Below, piece after piece: positions 1-12,066 of a DNA stretch of 64,000 nucleotides (position 1 is its first letter; each line of letters begins with the position of its first letter). The notes below the pieces were generated by a model. It worked only from the letters and a program-made list of their open reading frames with translations. It had not been told where the DNA came from and did not search any database. Source of the DNA: Theobroma cacao (lineage: Eukaryota > Streptophyta > Magnoliopsida > Malvales > Malvaceae); assembly GCF_000208745.1 (NCBI RefSeq), contig NC_030858.1:21833242-21897241 (forward strand), in the 5' to 3' direction. Position numbers and translations under genes: made by a program.

Positions 1-397
1 GAAATTTTATAGAAACAATTTTCCATAATCAAGCAATCTTAATAAAACAATTTTCTCAAAATAAGGATGATGATATATTCAAGATCAAATATAAGTACAT
101 ACTCAATCTTTAGATTCATACTTCCTTGCATCTTATAGCATGTATCATATCAAATCAAGTTGCATAGGCAAGATTGATCAATGAAGCTCAATGAATTATG
201 CACTTAATTTTCAAGCAAGAATAGGCAACTAAAATTTTCAATGTAGAAAAGCAAACAATTTTAGAAACCAAGCCAAATGAATGAAATATTCAATAACTAA
301 GCAATCAAGATTTTATCATAGAAATCACCTATTTTCCTTTACGTGTGACTAGAGAGCATCCATTCTTCAAGAATTGTTCCTCCTTTCTCGAGTACAC
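1..397 (-). mobile_element. Non-coding interior of a copia-type element (same family as N)
   Basis: This AT-rich stretch has no gene. It parallels the sequence from about 33220 to 33620, which lies just downstream of the gag remnant of element N, so it is the same family in the same (minus) orientation. The element runs off the left edge of the window, so its other end is not seen. Confidence 0.75.
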
Positions 398-1013
398 CTA
401 CAAAAGACATTTTTCATTTGATCTTTGGTATGCAAATTGCTTTGGATCCTTGAAAGTTAGTCTTGTTGCATAAAGTTCCTTTTGGGACCCACACTTATCT
501 AAATTTGTAAGGCACACATTTTTTATTAGACAAGTGTATGAACAATAACTGTAAAATGTGCAATGATTGTATTTGGTCATTTTGAAAGATAAGGAATTCA
601 TGGAAGCCTTTTGTTTCTCATTCAATAAATCTTCAAATTTCATTTCCATATCAAAATTTCCTTTTTCCAAAATATTAATTTTCTTTTGGTAAGCTTTAAA
701 ATCCTTTTCCAGATTTTCATTTTCTTTTGCCAAGTCAATTTTTGCTTTTATCAAAAATTCATTTTCAACATCAAGTGTGGAAATAATTTTCTTGTGCTTC
801 GTATTCAATTTCTCAAACTCAAATGCTAAGTCCTCAAAAGCATCATGCAATTCATTAAAAGCATATGAATTAAGTTCACAATATGAAGAAGTTACCTTTA
901 TCTCTTCAAAAGCTATGAGGCATAATTCAATTTGATTTGAGGATTCATCTTCACTGGATTCCTTGTCTGCATTTGCCATGTTGCTTGTTGAGTATTGATT
1001 CTCACAAGAGTTA
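398..1013 (-). pseudogene. Copia-type gag, C-terminal part (interrupted)
   Basis: This is a minus-strand open frame of 193 codons. It starts at an internal methionine (MANADKESSEDE) and continues a gag protein whose N-terminal part lies beyond solo LTR A at 3620-3826. The middle is charged and helical, rich in Glu, Lys and Leu, and probably forms a coiled coil. Near the end a Cys/His-containing stretch (YNHCTFYSYCSYTC) resembles a degenerate zinc knuckle. The same protein, less interrupted, is encoded at 33640-34632, where it follows a UBN2-like domain. In this family gag forms the virus-like particle and binds element RNA. The gene is broken by the insertion and is not expected to work. Confidence 0.75.
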
Positions 1014-3619
1014 TGTCACAACCCGAAACTCCCTATCGGGCTTGTGACAACCGTCGCGAAGCCTCGATAGACATTCTTCACCCCGAATGTCGATCGAAAC
1101 CTCGCAAGGCTCTTGTATCAGCTTCCGCATCTCCCCGGTGAGCGACAGTTATTAAATCTCACATTTCAAGAAATCATAAGTCATTTCCAAATCAAAACAA
1201 TAAAATATTATTTTTTAGCTCACAGGGACATTTTCATCATTTTTCTTCAAAAATATCGAAACCCGCCAAAAACATGGTGTAAAAGCTAAATATGTTCATA
1301 CATACTTTCAATCAAATAACTGAAGTATAAAATTGATTTTACAGTGACACGTGGGCCCCAACTGACCAAGAAGGTGTAGGGCTACGAACCCTTACTTTCT
1401 AGGATGCAACTTCGAGATTAATTCTCGTCTTAATCAACTATCTACAAAACTTTCCTGAGCCTGAAAAATGGATAGGAAGAGGGGTGAGATTACATAATCC
1501 CAGTGAGTAACCAGACACCATCTAAACTATCTAAAGGCGAGTAAATGGAGACGAATTAAAATATTCTTTTTCAATATATGTTTCATAACATGAATATTCA
1601 GTTTACTCAATTAATCAACATGGCTTATATATCTCACAAAACTTGGCTCCTACCAAAATCATTCCTAGGGATGCCTTGGCCTAGGCATCTGACCGAGACC
1701 ACTAAGGGTGTTAAATGTCTTTACATCCGAAATTCTAGCCATGCCTTGGCGTTGGCTGAGTCTCACTCTCATGCAGTGGTCCACGTGAAGTGCACTCAAA
1801 TCTTTACCTTCAGAGACACCCTCCACACGACTCTCCGATCGAGGTAAGGTATATCTGATTCTATGCCCCCTCTCTTAGGCTAGCCCATAAAACCTCCACT
1901 GTAGGGATTATGGACTATTTTATCTACCACCTGATTTATAAAATTTTTTTCTGCATGACATGGCAATTTATCGCAATCTAGCCTCTCAAGGTTGAATACA
2001 TAGTATATATAATTTTGATACAAATGCCGACTTTGCCATTCATGCTCACATATTGCTATAAGCCATATAATTTAAAACATACTTTATAACACAAGCAGGC
2101 AGTCTCCAATTACTCTATTTTCAAAACCAGTATTCAATTTTCCAAAAAAATTATAAAATCACAATTTCTCCTAAAACATAGCAATTTACCATTTAAACCT
2201 ATTTTCTATAAAATCACACAATTGTATAAAACTACTCTAGATAATTAAGACAATAGTAAGTTTATTCACAGTATTAGAAGTAGAAATACTCCTATTTTCT
2301 GTCTACGGGTACAGTCCTTTACTTGTATCCAATGGCTCACCACCTAGTCTTAATCCATGACACATATTCCAATTAAATTGTGTCTAACAGTCATAATCTA
2401 TTTCAAGCTTGATATATATGCGTGATATGAAATGAAAAATGTAGGGGTAGCCATCGAGACCCGATATTGGCCTAAGTCGAGTTTGCATCCGATAAATTGG
2501 CCAATGTGTCCAATTTCACTCCAACTTGCTCCATTTCTTTTCCAATCCCTCAATTCACCAAAGATTATTATTTCTTAATCAAATCACTTAGAATATACAT
2601 CCCATTCTTCCTCATTATTCACTTAGAGAATTTGGCTATTGATGGGCACCAAACCTTTGGTGGTTTTCTTCACTTGTTTGCATGCTACACATCATTAATC
2701 ACCTAAAAACACTAACATACCTAAAAATCAAGCCAATCGAAGATCATTCTCTCTCCATACCTATTTTGACCAGTCATGAATTCACCATGAAAGCATGATT
2801 TTCAACCATGGAAATTAAGGAAAAATGCATGGGTAAGGTAAATCACTAGCAAAATCGAAGAAATTTTACCTTTGCTTGATCAAATCCTTGAATTCTAACA
2901 CTTTCTCTTTGATTTTCCCCACCTAAGGTTTGTTCTTCCTTGGTTTCTCTTCTCCTTTGGTTTGGCCGATCACTATGGGAGAAATGGGCTAGTTTTTATG
3001 CCTTTTTAGAAAGAAACAATAAAATAATAAAAGCATGACACATGGCATTTTCTTATTGATTCAAATTTTAAATATTTGACTTTTAATTCTTTAATTCTCC
3101 ACCACACATTTCTTATGTTTATCCATTTCCATGATGAATAAAATCCCTTGGTCTTGACAAGTGTCGGGGGTGAAAATTTACCAATTTGCCATTGGGCGAT
3201 AAAATTACTATTTTACCCCTATATTCCAAAAATATCGAAATTACAACTTTATCACTTATCAACCTCAAATTATACTCCAATGAGTCAGATGTGATCAATC
3301 TTGATCAAAAACTTCTTCCAATATTCCAATTTTATCCTCAAGTGGCAAAATTACCATTTTACCCCTACATAGTCAAAATTTCGATTTGACACCAAATTAA
3401 TCCTCGAACTCCGAATTACCATTTTGAGTCATCCCTGGACTGTGAAACTCTTAATTTCACCTTAAAATTCCTACTTGAACTAGTCAAGGCTTAATCGACT
3501 TAATGGTACCATTAGGGTCAATATCGTTTTTTAACGATTTCTCGAACTTCCTAAATATGCAAACATTCTATTGAGCGTGTAAATGACGTCGTAATTATTT
3601 TATAGAACAGGGTTTGACA
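1014..3619 (-). mobile_element. Solo LTR A (TGTCA...TGACA family)
   Basis: The LTR starts TGTCACAACCCG and ends GGTTTGACA, so it has the terminal inverted repeat TGTCA/TGACA. The flanking 5 bases are AGTTA at 1009-1013 and AGTTA at 3620-3624, a perfect target-site duplication. No internal domain lies beside it, so it is a solo LTR left by LTR-LTR recombination. It closely matches B (27962-30863) and C (19297-22228). The U5-like end with the R-core motif (CCCAGTGAGTAAC near 1500) is on the left, so transcription would run leftward. Small open frames inside, such as 1578-1847, recur in B as decayed LTR sequence and are not genes. Confidence 0.93.
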
Positions 3620-3826
3620 AGTTATCTTCCAATTCCTTTTGCATCTTTGTTTCTCCATATAACTCATCTAATTTTTGCCAAATTTCCTTAGCATTTTTAC
3701 ACATGAATACTTTATCGTATTCTGTATAATCAAGTGTACAAATGAGAGTGTGCCAGGCCTTAGAGTTGATTTGTGTTCTCCTCATTTCAACTTCTGTCCA
3801 CTTATTTCTATCTTTGGGAGTTTTCT
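3620..3826 (-). pseudogene. Copia-type gag, UBN2-like N-terminal fragment
   Basis: Read on the minus strand, this encodes a UBN2-type gag segment with the motif CKNAKEIWQKLDELYG. It is the part that precedes 398-1013 in the uninterrupted paralogue at 33640-34632. The frame ends in LTR A sequence at the junction. At about 3826 similarity to the gag copy stops and unrelated LTR sequence begins, so the 5' end of this element has been lost. Confidence 0.78.
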
Positions 3827-4850
3827 ATCTTTAGAGTTCATTTCATGCTAAACTACCACGTGAGGATGAACTCAGCCAACGCCAAGGAATGGCTATATTT
3901 TCAAAATAAAAACATGATTTATGCGTACATGACTTTTTAACAGCCTTAGCGAACTTAATTGGGATAGCCCCAAGCCAAGGTATCCCTGACAACTGAGTAT
4001 GAGAATGATTTTGGCACAAGCCAAGTTTTTAAGAAAGTCATAAGCCATGTTGTTTATTTTTGACACAAATGTAATGGTTTTATATGAGTTGAAATAAGTT
4101 TTAATATTATGAATTGTATTTCTCTGCATGGTGAAAAAGGAATTAAACGGTTTTTCACAGCTCCCCTATTTGTTTATCTGTGAAATGAATTTATAATTCC
4201 TCGCATATGGGGCGAGTTATGATTTGTGCATTATTTTAAATATTATTTGGTTTCGCGTGAGCTTGCTAAATTTTATTGATTTGATTCAAAAATGATTACT
4301 AATATATTTTGATGCGAACAATTTTATTACCTCGATTATTTATACTTTATAAGAAATTCTCGATTTTTATGTAAGGCACAAACCCTCGTTTGAATTGAAT
4401 TGCTCTTATAATCTTGCATTTTTATATTCAACTGATCTGTCGTTTGCTTGTTTCCCAGCTATGCCCTACTCGCTGAGTTGATGATTATCACTGAGTCTAT
4501 GAGACTCACACCCCTTTATTTTCCCTTTTGCAGATAAGGATCAGCCTAGCATGTAGTCAGTGACGTGTTCGGTCCACTATGAATAGGTAAAGGCATCTCA
4601 TAGCATTTTATTCCGAGTCGCTTCACTGTTAGAGGTCAAGTCGTAGCATTTTATTTATTAAGTTGTAAACAAATTCTAAATTTTTATATAAGCATTAATT
4701 TGGAGATTATAGATTTTAATGCATATACTTACGAATAAAAGGAAAAAGTTTGTATTGATTTTTATATTTATGGTTCAATTTAGTATATGAAAGTATCAAT
4801 ATTATATGGTGATTGAATGTAGTGGATTAATGAGCAAATTCTAGACAGGC
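3827..4850 (+). mobile_element. LTR debris, partly inverted relative of solo LTR C
   Basis: About 3837-4125 is the reverse complement of sequence around 20050-20310 in solo LTR C, including the CCAAGGNATGGCTA and CATGATTTATGCGTAC stretches. From there to about 4650 the sequence is diverged but keeps the layout of an LTR R/U5 region (an ACTCGCTGAG...ACTCACACCCC block followed by CAGATAAGGATCAGCC). No clean boundary or target-site duplication was found. 4650-4850 holds nothing I can recognise. The left end of the G1 chromovirus must be lost in or just after this segment. Confidence 0.55.
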
Positions 4851-5211
4851 TTGTTCGAGACTTGGCAAGTCTTTTTCGGAAGTCTTGGACATCGGCAGTG
4901 ACTAGGGAAAGGTCGTTGTTTCATCTCAGAGCAAATCGTCTGGGTCTGGATGTCAGAGTTCTGCGAGTAAGGACCATGCGAAGGTATATGCTTTAACATC
5001 GCAGGAGGCCCAGACATCCAATGTAGTGGTCTCAGGTACTTTTTCTAATTATGATATGAATGCACGGGTATTGTTTGATCCAGGTTCTACCCACTCTTTT
5101 GTTTTTCCATGTTTTGCACCTCGATTGGGTAAGGATCGTGTTATGAGAAAAGAACAATTAGTGGTGTCTACCCCTTTAAGGGAGGTATTTGTGGTAGAAT
5201 GGGAATATAGG
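4851..5211 (+). pseudogene. G1 gypsy chromovirus: gag end and protease N-terminal half
   Basis: The plus-strand frame runs from the gag/protease linker (VYALTSQEAQ) into an aspartic protease domain. The catalytic motif is LFDPGSTHSFV, with the active-site Asp at 5077-5079; DPGS replaces the more common DTGA/DSGA. The protease cleaves the gag-pol polyprotein in the particle. The domain stops after WEY at 5211, where element E1 is inserted, and resumes at 17813. The gag N-terminus and the 5' LTR of G1 are missing on the left. Confidence 0.88.
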
Positions 5212-8023
5212 TGTAATACTCCGTACTTTGATATGGTGGCTAATAAAGCTTATCAGATGCCAATTGAGGTTGATTAGAATGTTTAAAAGTGATGAAAGGT
5301 GAAAAAAATAGCTTGGAGAAAAAATATGTCGCACGAGAAGAAATAATAATTAAATAATAATTTTTTTATTCAAGATGAATTAGCAGGAAAAGGTGTGATC
5401 CGAAAATGAATCAGGGTATAACAAGGTCTTTTGGGTGCCAAAGAGACAAATGGAAAATTTTGGAATAAAATAATATTTTATTTGATGTCAAAATTTTCCA
5501 TGAAGGAGGAATATATGGTCAATCTAAGTGGGGGAGAAGACGAACAAGGAAATTTCAGAGAAAAATTGCATTAATGGACCCGCGTGTCTTTATTAAATAA
5601 AGATAGAACGGGTAAATAAATATTTTAAATATTATGGAGACACTGCGTAGGAGTACAAACTTTATATTTTATTTGTACATGTGTAAAAGAAGGTAATAGA
5701 AGGAAATTGGAATTTAAAAGAAGGCTGGGAGGACTAAATTGAAAGGATGGGAACGTAGGAGGGCAAACGATAATTTTCCTATCAAGCTTGGTAAAAGCTT
5801 CCTTTGGGAGCTTTGACCCTTCATCCTTATCCTTGGCTGATCCTCATCTCTTCAAGATGACATTTTTTTTCTTCTCCATCTTCTTCCTCCCATGCCATTT
5901 CCATACTTCTACCTCATTTTCACTTTACCCCATGCAATTGAAGAGAAAAATAAAGAGAATCGGCTAAGGAAAGAAAGGAGAGAAAGGTGGAAGGCTTGGG
6001 TAGTAAGTGATTCAAGAGAAATTGAAGAAATATCAAGTGGGTCTCAAGATTCAAGAAACATAAGGTAAGGATCTTGTGTAAGTTCATGGTTGGTTAAATC
6101 CTTGGAAAAAATAATGTGTGAATCATTTTGTGGTAGCTATGGTGACCATGGGTGTGAGGAAATTATGAATTTTGTTGGGCGAAATCCAAGCTAAAACCAA
6201 GTGGTAAGCTTAATGCTACAATTTAAAGCTTATGATTGGTTTAATATTATGAGATGATTGCATACATATGTAGTGCTATTGTGATGTCATGGATATGGTT
6301 GGAAGGCAATTATATTAATTGAAAGTTTGGTGTGTAGATATGTGTTGCTAAGAAAGGTTTCAAAAGGTTATGAATGTTGGTGTACATGAATGAATATTAA
6401 TGCTATGCTTGGTGGCAACATGTAAATGAGGCTGGTGGTACATGTAGACTTAGAAAATGTTTGATTGAAGTAAATTTATAGTTGCTGCCATATGTTAAGT
6501 AATTGTTGTAGAAATGATGGATAAACTTGATAACTATCCTTAGACAAGATTTATATATGTGCTAGAGTCATAAATAAGTTACCGGTATCCATAATCTAAA
6601 GAATTACGCAAGTAAAGGATAAAGGCCACTTTGGTAAAGAATGTGTCAAGATATAAGTTAGTTGAATGAGGATTCATGATTGAAGGAAAAAGAGAAGTAG
6701 AAATGAGGTACGCTAAAGATATTGAATTTGAATTGTTGCTAGGAAGTACAAGAGTAAAGGTAGTGTCCTATGGTGGCATGCCAAAGGAAATAACAAGCGA
6801 TCGGCAAGTCAAAATAACTAGATACGCCTTTGAACTAATAGCGATGTAACATCCCACTATCGTAAGGTGAGTGAACTTGCATTAAAATGTTTAGGGATAA
6901 ATTCATATGTGTTTAATTGAACCACCTGAAATGTTTTATCGGACTTTTCTTAAGAACATGCATGGGAACAAGCCCTTGATGAAATGTTTTTATGTGGTAA
7001 AATATGTGATATAATGAAATCATGTGTTCCCATATTATGTGGATATGTATGTTATGTTTTGAGTGATAATGTTGTATAATAACTACAACCATACACGTGC
7101 GGTCTGGGAGTACACGTGACGGTGCCGGTGGTGTACTGTGTGAAAGTGCACATGTTGGTAATGATGTGGGCGGGAGTGCGTGTGATGATATTGAAATGTT
7201 CGTGTAGGGAGTGCACAAGATGATATTGAAATGTTCGTGTAGGGAGTGCACATGATGATATTTCCTTGTGCATGTCGGGAGTGCACATGAACTGAGTAAG
7301 GCGACAGTGGTGTATGTATATATATATGTGCTATAGACAAGTTATGAAAATAAAAATGTGACTATACTATATGCTAGAGAATGCCTTTCCGCTGCAGTGA
7401 GATTCACTCTGCTATGCTTACCTTGCTTGAATTTCCTAAATGTTTTAAAATGAGTTGAAAAACAACACGACATCGAGTTTTGTTGATAATACATAAAACT
7501 GCATTGTTTTTACACAAGTGCATCATGTTTTCGAAAAGCTCTCCGTATCGTTTTCTTGTTTCCTTCTTGTGTTCACTCACTAGGTTTATACTCATTCTTT
7601 TTAAACTTCATGTTTTAGGTTTTTTGAATTGAAGTAAATTGGATCCTAGATGGAGGTGCTCCTTCTCATCCATTTTCGGTAGGTTTGTGATGACACTAAA
7701 TGTTAGCACCCACGCTCGGAGTCACTTCGCTGATGGTCTAGGTCTTTGTATGTGTATATGTATACTTGCTGTGAATTACTGAGATTCATTTGCAAACTAT
7801 CAATGTATATTTTGATCAATGATGCCATTATGAGCATATACATGGGTTTTATGAATTATTTCCAAAGAATTACTATTTGAACATAATGAATTATATATCT
7901 AAAAAAGATACGGATGATAGATGGACTAATGTACGGGTTCACATGGAAAGGCTTGCTAGGGCCTAGTGGGCTATGCCTATTGGGCCCTTGCGCAGATCAT
8001 GGCTCGGGAATTAGGCTATGACA
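5212..8023 (+). repeat. E1 5' LTR
   Basis: This 2812-bp LTR starts TGTAATAC and ends GGCTATGACA. It contains the sequence GTACTTTGATATGGTGGC near its start, a splice-donor-like AAGGTAAGG near 6063, a 35-bp minisatellite at 7172-7291, and the R-core CACTCACTAGGTTTATAC near 7574. It is a full-length match to the 3' LTR at 14933-17812. Its small open frames (for example 6913-7340 on the minus strand) come from the minisatellite and are not genes. Confidence 0.93.
7172..7291 (+). repeat. 35-bp minisatellite in E1 5' LTR
   Basis: GGGAGTG-type units start at 7172, 7207, 7242 and 7277, exactly 35 bases apart. The unit core is GGGAGTGCACATGATGATAT. The same array with the same period lies at 16954-17073 in the 3' LTR. 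Confidence 0.9.
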
Positions 8024-8027
8024 AAGG

Positions 8028-8039
8028 TGGTATCAGAGC
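8028..8039 (+). promoter_or_regulatory. E1 primer binding site (initiator Met tRNA)
   Basis: TGGTATCAGAGC lies four bases after the LTR end. It is complementary to the 3' end of plant initiator tRNA-Met and would prime minus-strand DNA synthesis. Confidence 0.93.
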
Positions 8040-8264
8040 TCTAGGTTTGGTTGAGTCGTAGGGATTCTTGTGTTTGTCAGCAGAGTTGTTGGAGTCTGTG
8101 TAGAGTCTTGTCCTTAAATTGTGGGTGCGCAACACAAGTTAAGGACTACAAGCTACATTGGCCTCTAATTCATTAGAAAGCTACCTATTCCTATGATGCA
8201 TAAATGACTAAGCAATTGATGCTTGGTTGCGTATAGGTTTGGAGGTGCGCTTGTTGCACACGCC

Positions 8265-8763
8265 ATGTCTAGAAGCAACGATAGTTTGAATACCTTTCAT
8301 AGTACTAGTGAGGGATCTCTATATTCCACTGCTAGGAGCCAATGGCACCCCTGATCCAAGGTGTCAGGAAAATGGCTAGTCCCAGATTCCTATTGGATGG
8401 ATCCCACAAGATTTGGAAATATTGTTTTGGAGTAGGGAAATCCTGGAAAGTAGTAAGAGCTCTGAAAGTGAGGTACGCACTAAGATTTAAGAAGGCATAA
8501 AAAGTTTCTTTTTGGAAATGTTTGAGGAAAAGATAAAAAAGGCAATGGCAAGGGGTTATCATCCAAGCAAGGTGTTAGGTGTCCGAGACTTTCCTCCTGG
8601 TTGTGGAATAGGTGCTACGCCTTTGAGTAGGAAGGAATACATAAGAATACAGCAAGCTTAGATTAAGGATAAAATAAAGAAATCTCAAGAAGACGAAGAG
8701 GATCTGGGAGAGGATCCGTCGACGTGTCTAGATCATGGCAATGATAATCATAAGGGCACTTAA
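8265..8763 (+). pseudogene. Short gag-like remnant in E1
   Basis: A possible start ATG at 8265 begins MSRSNDSLNTFHSTSEGS and soon meets stops. Further on, one frame from about 8520 reads through KVLGVRDFPPGCGIG and SRKEYIRIQQA, a stop, and then an acidic KKSQEDEEDLGEDP tail. The FPPGCG segment between basic and acidic stretches resembles the short conserved N-terminal gag-like proteins of some plant gypsy elements, but I cannot name the family with confidence. It lies directly after the primer site, where gag would be. No zinc knuckle or pol motif follows. Confidence 0.5.
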
Positions 8764-9413
8764 TACTTTCGTTGAATTGCGTATTACTTTAAGTATGGGT
8801 AAATGCGGTGTAAATTAAGTAGTAGTAGTTATTTGTACAAAAGACTTAAGAGTTTGGTTTTAATTTTCGTGTGATTCAAATGGATTGTGAAGTAGCTGTT
8901 TAAATGACTTGGTGCATATGGGAATCTTTTGGTTTGATAGAGGTGGACTAGCAATAAAATCATTGAGGAAGGATATGCACCCTAGTGGCGTGATTAGTCG
9001 CCTTAGGCAATTATTGAAGGTTGATGTAGAAAGCCATTAATGATTCAAGCAACTACCGGACTTGATGATAAATGTGTTTTGCAATACTATGAAATGGTTA
9101 CCAATAAACATGATGGACTTTGGAGTGGTAACCCTAGATTTTTTTAACAAGGTATAAAATGCCATTTGAATTGATTGCGTTTATTAGAAATTATCATTTA
9201 TCATGGTATAAGGGTTTTTGGCATGATTTCGAATATGAAAATAAATAAATAAAGTCCTAGTTCATGGGGCAAGTTGTATCGAAGACATTGACTTTCGAGT
9301 AAACACATTGAACCGGGGGACAACGTTAGGATAAGAGAGTTCAATGTGTCGTAATTGTATGGGATATCATGAGATAGCATGGTAAGGCCAACAATCAATC
9401 GTAGGATTATGGA
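8764..9413 (+). mobile_element. E1 interior, non-coding
   Basis: No gene or known motif is visible in this stretch between the gag-like remnant and solo LTR D. It is AT-rich with scattered stops in all frames. Confidence 0.6.
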
Positions 9414-10332
9414 TGTCATGACCTAAATTTCAGGCCATGACTGGCACATAGGCCCAATGGACATAGCTCACTAAGCCCAAGTAAGCCTATTTACATGATC
9501 TGTTCATTACTCCATCAAAATTTCTGAAGTCATATTTCATAACTTTGAATCAAAATAATACTAAACATTGCCAACTCATAGTGGCATATCGATCAAGTAT
9601 ATATATATATATATATATATACATTGTTTATAACATGTATCTTAATAATTTACATCAGGGTTGTCTATACATCTCAAAAAGAAGACTCGATTTCCAGCGG
9701 AGTAACCATAGCGAAGGTGCAGCTACTGAATGCCATTAATACCTACCAAAAGATGGATACAAGTCTACGAGGGCACCTCGTCCTAGTTACTGGTTGCCTC
9801 TTGATCTAAAAACATGAAGTTGAAAACGGTGAGTATAAACCCAGTGAGTGAAGAAGAAAGGGAACAAGCAAACATTAAGGAATGTTTAACGAAATCATGA
9901 TGCATTCATTTTTCAAAACAATGCAATTTGTTTTAGTTCTTATTAAAACCCCTCATGTAAACCCTACATGAGTAAATCGCTTTATGAAAAGGGTCCATGC
10001 TCAACAAAGGATTTGGAGAGTGAAAACTTTAATAGCATTCATGCGAATCAGGTCAAATAAACGACAGGTCCTAGCTGCAGCGGAAAGGCATTCTTGCTAC
10101 AGCGACACTTGACTTAAATTTTCAACTAGCCGAGGGTTTCTTAACTGGCCGAGGGTTTCTCACCAAACTTCCTCATTTTAAACTTAATTCATTTATTCCT
10201 TAATGCTTGAAGTCCATGCTCAATTATGGTATCATATAAATGAAAAATAGGGTAGCAACCGAACCAAATGAGGAGCAAAATAGAAAATTTTTTGCTGCAG
10301 CGAAATTTTTGGTCACAAAACAGAAAGTTTCT

Positions 10333-10490
10333 AGCTGCAGCGAGAATCAATCTCGCTGTAGCGAGGAGCTATAGTAACTTTCTCGCTACAGCGAGAATGC
10401 ATTCTCGCTGTAGCGGGATTTCGGCCAGCAGCACCCCTCTAAACTCGAGAGTTTCTCACTACAGCGAGATTCAATCTCGTTGTAGCGAGA
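10333..10490. repeat. Array of imperfect palindromes around TCGCTGYAGCGA
   Basis: Three inverted repeats lie at about 10333-10365, 10381-10417 and 10454-10490. Each pairs an arm like CTCGCTACAGCGAG with its complement across a short AATGCATT or ATTCAAT centre. Single half-sites also occur near 10075, 10100 and 10295. Other LTRs here have a related half-site at the same place (7388, 17180, 36344, 43444), so this array is a local expansion of an LTR module. Confidence 0.85.
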
Positions 10491-10718
10491 AACAGGGCAT
10501 TAGTAAAAAATCCCCATTTCCCTCAAGCAAAGGCCATCCTGTTCACATGACCAACAGGACATGAAACTCATAATTTCTCGAAGTTTAACATGTCAAATTT
10601 CGCATGCATTTCAACCATTTTCATATTCATGAACTTTCTGTAACACACATATCTATACATGTATATATATATATATATATATTCATCATCATGCACACTC
10701 TCCCATCGTCATCAGCTC

Positions 10719-10842
10719 ATGTGCACTCCCCACTAGCACATGGCTGGGTCATCATCTGCTTATGTGCACTCCTACTCACACATAGCCGGGTCATCATCGG
10801 CTTATGTACACTCTTACTCGCACATAGCCGGGTCCACATCAA
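10719..10842 (-). repeat. 42/43-bp minisatellite in solo LTR D
   Basis: The repeated ATGTGCACTC / ATGTACACTC starts are at 10719, 10762 and 10804, giving 43- and 42-base spacing. It sits beside a (TA)n run, as the arrays in the other LTRs do. Confidence 0.82.
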
Positions 10843-11130
10843 CATACAAAGAAGGACCCAATGCATATCATACATATTATCATATTGTGATAACACATAA
10901 ACCATTGTATAGCACATTTTCACAATACAAAATCACTTCACCAAAGGCTTGTTCCCAAGGTACATTTTCAAAAGAAAACTCGATAAAATCTTTCAAATAT
11001 TTGTATAATTGCATTCACATTCCCAAAACAAATTTTGAAATGCAAGTCCACTCACCGATATGTTGTTGGGCCTTTAATCGACTCTAACTTCCCTAATGGT
11101 CCAAATGGGGAGATAGAGGTTCGTTGGAAC

Positions 11131-11343
11131 CTACCATTACATTAGCATCACCATTATGTCAATTCACATACTTATAGATTCTAAAAGCTATTTCTTGGCT
11201 AGCTTCCAATTGCCATTTAAATGGCCATCTATATTCACTACCTTAACCACTCTAAAATGAATAAACATCCTACTATAAAACATTCAGAAGCCTAATCATT
11301 AGCCACCCTCAACATTTAAAATCAACTTTAATTTACTGCTCAC
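11131..11343 (-). other. Candidate leader intron in solo LTR D
   Basis: On the minus strand, AAG|GTGAGC starts the interval and GGTAG|GTTCC ends it, giving 213 bases. The same donor and acceptor context occurs in G1 (46818-47062) and E2 (37118-37353), each about 300-360 bases downstream of a TATA-like box. This is inferred from sequence only; no transcript is available. Confidence 0.45.
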
Positions 11344-11665
11344 CTTGATAGCCTTGAAATTTTGAAATTCTTTCTAATAGTTTTCCAAGCTATTATAAGG
11401 GCTTTCTTTCTCTTTCTCTCTCTAAACACCTAGCTAGTGAGAGAAAGTATGGAAGTGGGATTTTTTTTAAGGGTTTTAAAGTGAGAGAATGGCAGAGCAC
11501 AAGGGTTTGTGGAAAGGGTGCACCAAAAGCATGAAATTTGGAGCTATTTGAGGAAGGTTGTTGAGCTTTTTTATCAAGCTTTCATGGAGGTTGGGAAGCA
11601 ACATGAAAGAGAAGAAGACAAAGAAGAAAAGCTGTTGGAGAATGTAGAACTTGCTGGAAGAAACA

Positions 11666-11676
11666 TATATTTATAG
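11666..11676 (-). promoter_or_regulatory. TATA-like box of solo LTR D
   Basis: The minus strand reads CTATAAATATA here, in the U3 part of the LTR, about 320 bases before the candidate intron. Matching boxes lie at the same place in the E2 LTRs. Confidence 0.6.
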
Positions 11677-12066
11677 CCCATGCTTATCCACTCTACTTAA
11701 ATTACCAAAATGCCCTTCCACAAATTAGTTTATTCTCCTTCAATCTTTTATGCAATCTTTTTACTCTTTTGACACTGGGACAAGGTCCATAATGGTCTAG
11801 AAATGCTCGAGTTCATGAAAACTTAAAAATTTTTACTCGATGTGAAAAATGACCAATTTGCCCTTATTGTGAAAATTATTGAAACTTCTAGTTTTCTTCT
11901 TGTTTTCATCATTACACATCATTTATGTGGTCTTATGCCTATTTAGACCTTAAAATATAATAAAAATTTCTTTTGGGAGCTTATTAGAGAAATTGAAGAA
12001 ACTACCTCTAGCCCGTGTTATGGAGTCTATTCCTAGTTACAAGCCTATAGAGGTTGAGGTCTCACA

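Larger units (their letters stand above)
9414..12066 (-). mobile_element. Solo LTR D, inverted inside E1
   Basis: The left end TGTCATGACC and the right end GAGGTCTCACA are the reverse complement of a G1-type LTR (start TGTGAAACCTC, end TGACA). The flanks are ATGGA (9409-9413) and GTGGA (12067-12071), a 5-bp duplication with one change. It has, in LTR order on the minus strand, a TATA-like box (11666-11676), a candidate intron (11131-11343), a 42/43-bp minisatellite (10719-10842), a palindrome array (10333-10490) and the R core (9827-9870). Confidence 0.87.

Noticed and set aside
1578..1847. Possible small protein gene
   Set aside because: The same frame recurs as diverged LTR sequence in solo LTR B (28737-28955), is not preserved in C, and lies inside an LTR boundary fixed by a target-site duplication.
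6913..7340. Three overlapping minus-strand frames in the E1 LTR
   Set aside because: They are shadows of the 35-bp minisatellite and have atypical, repetitive composition.
8028..8039. A tRNA gene, from the tRNA-complementary sequence
   Set aside because: Only 12 bases match the 3' end of initiator tRNA-Met and they sit next to LTR ends; this is a primer binding site. The same applies to 34676-34688, 42786-42797 and 50271-50288.
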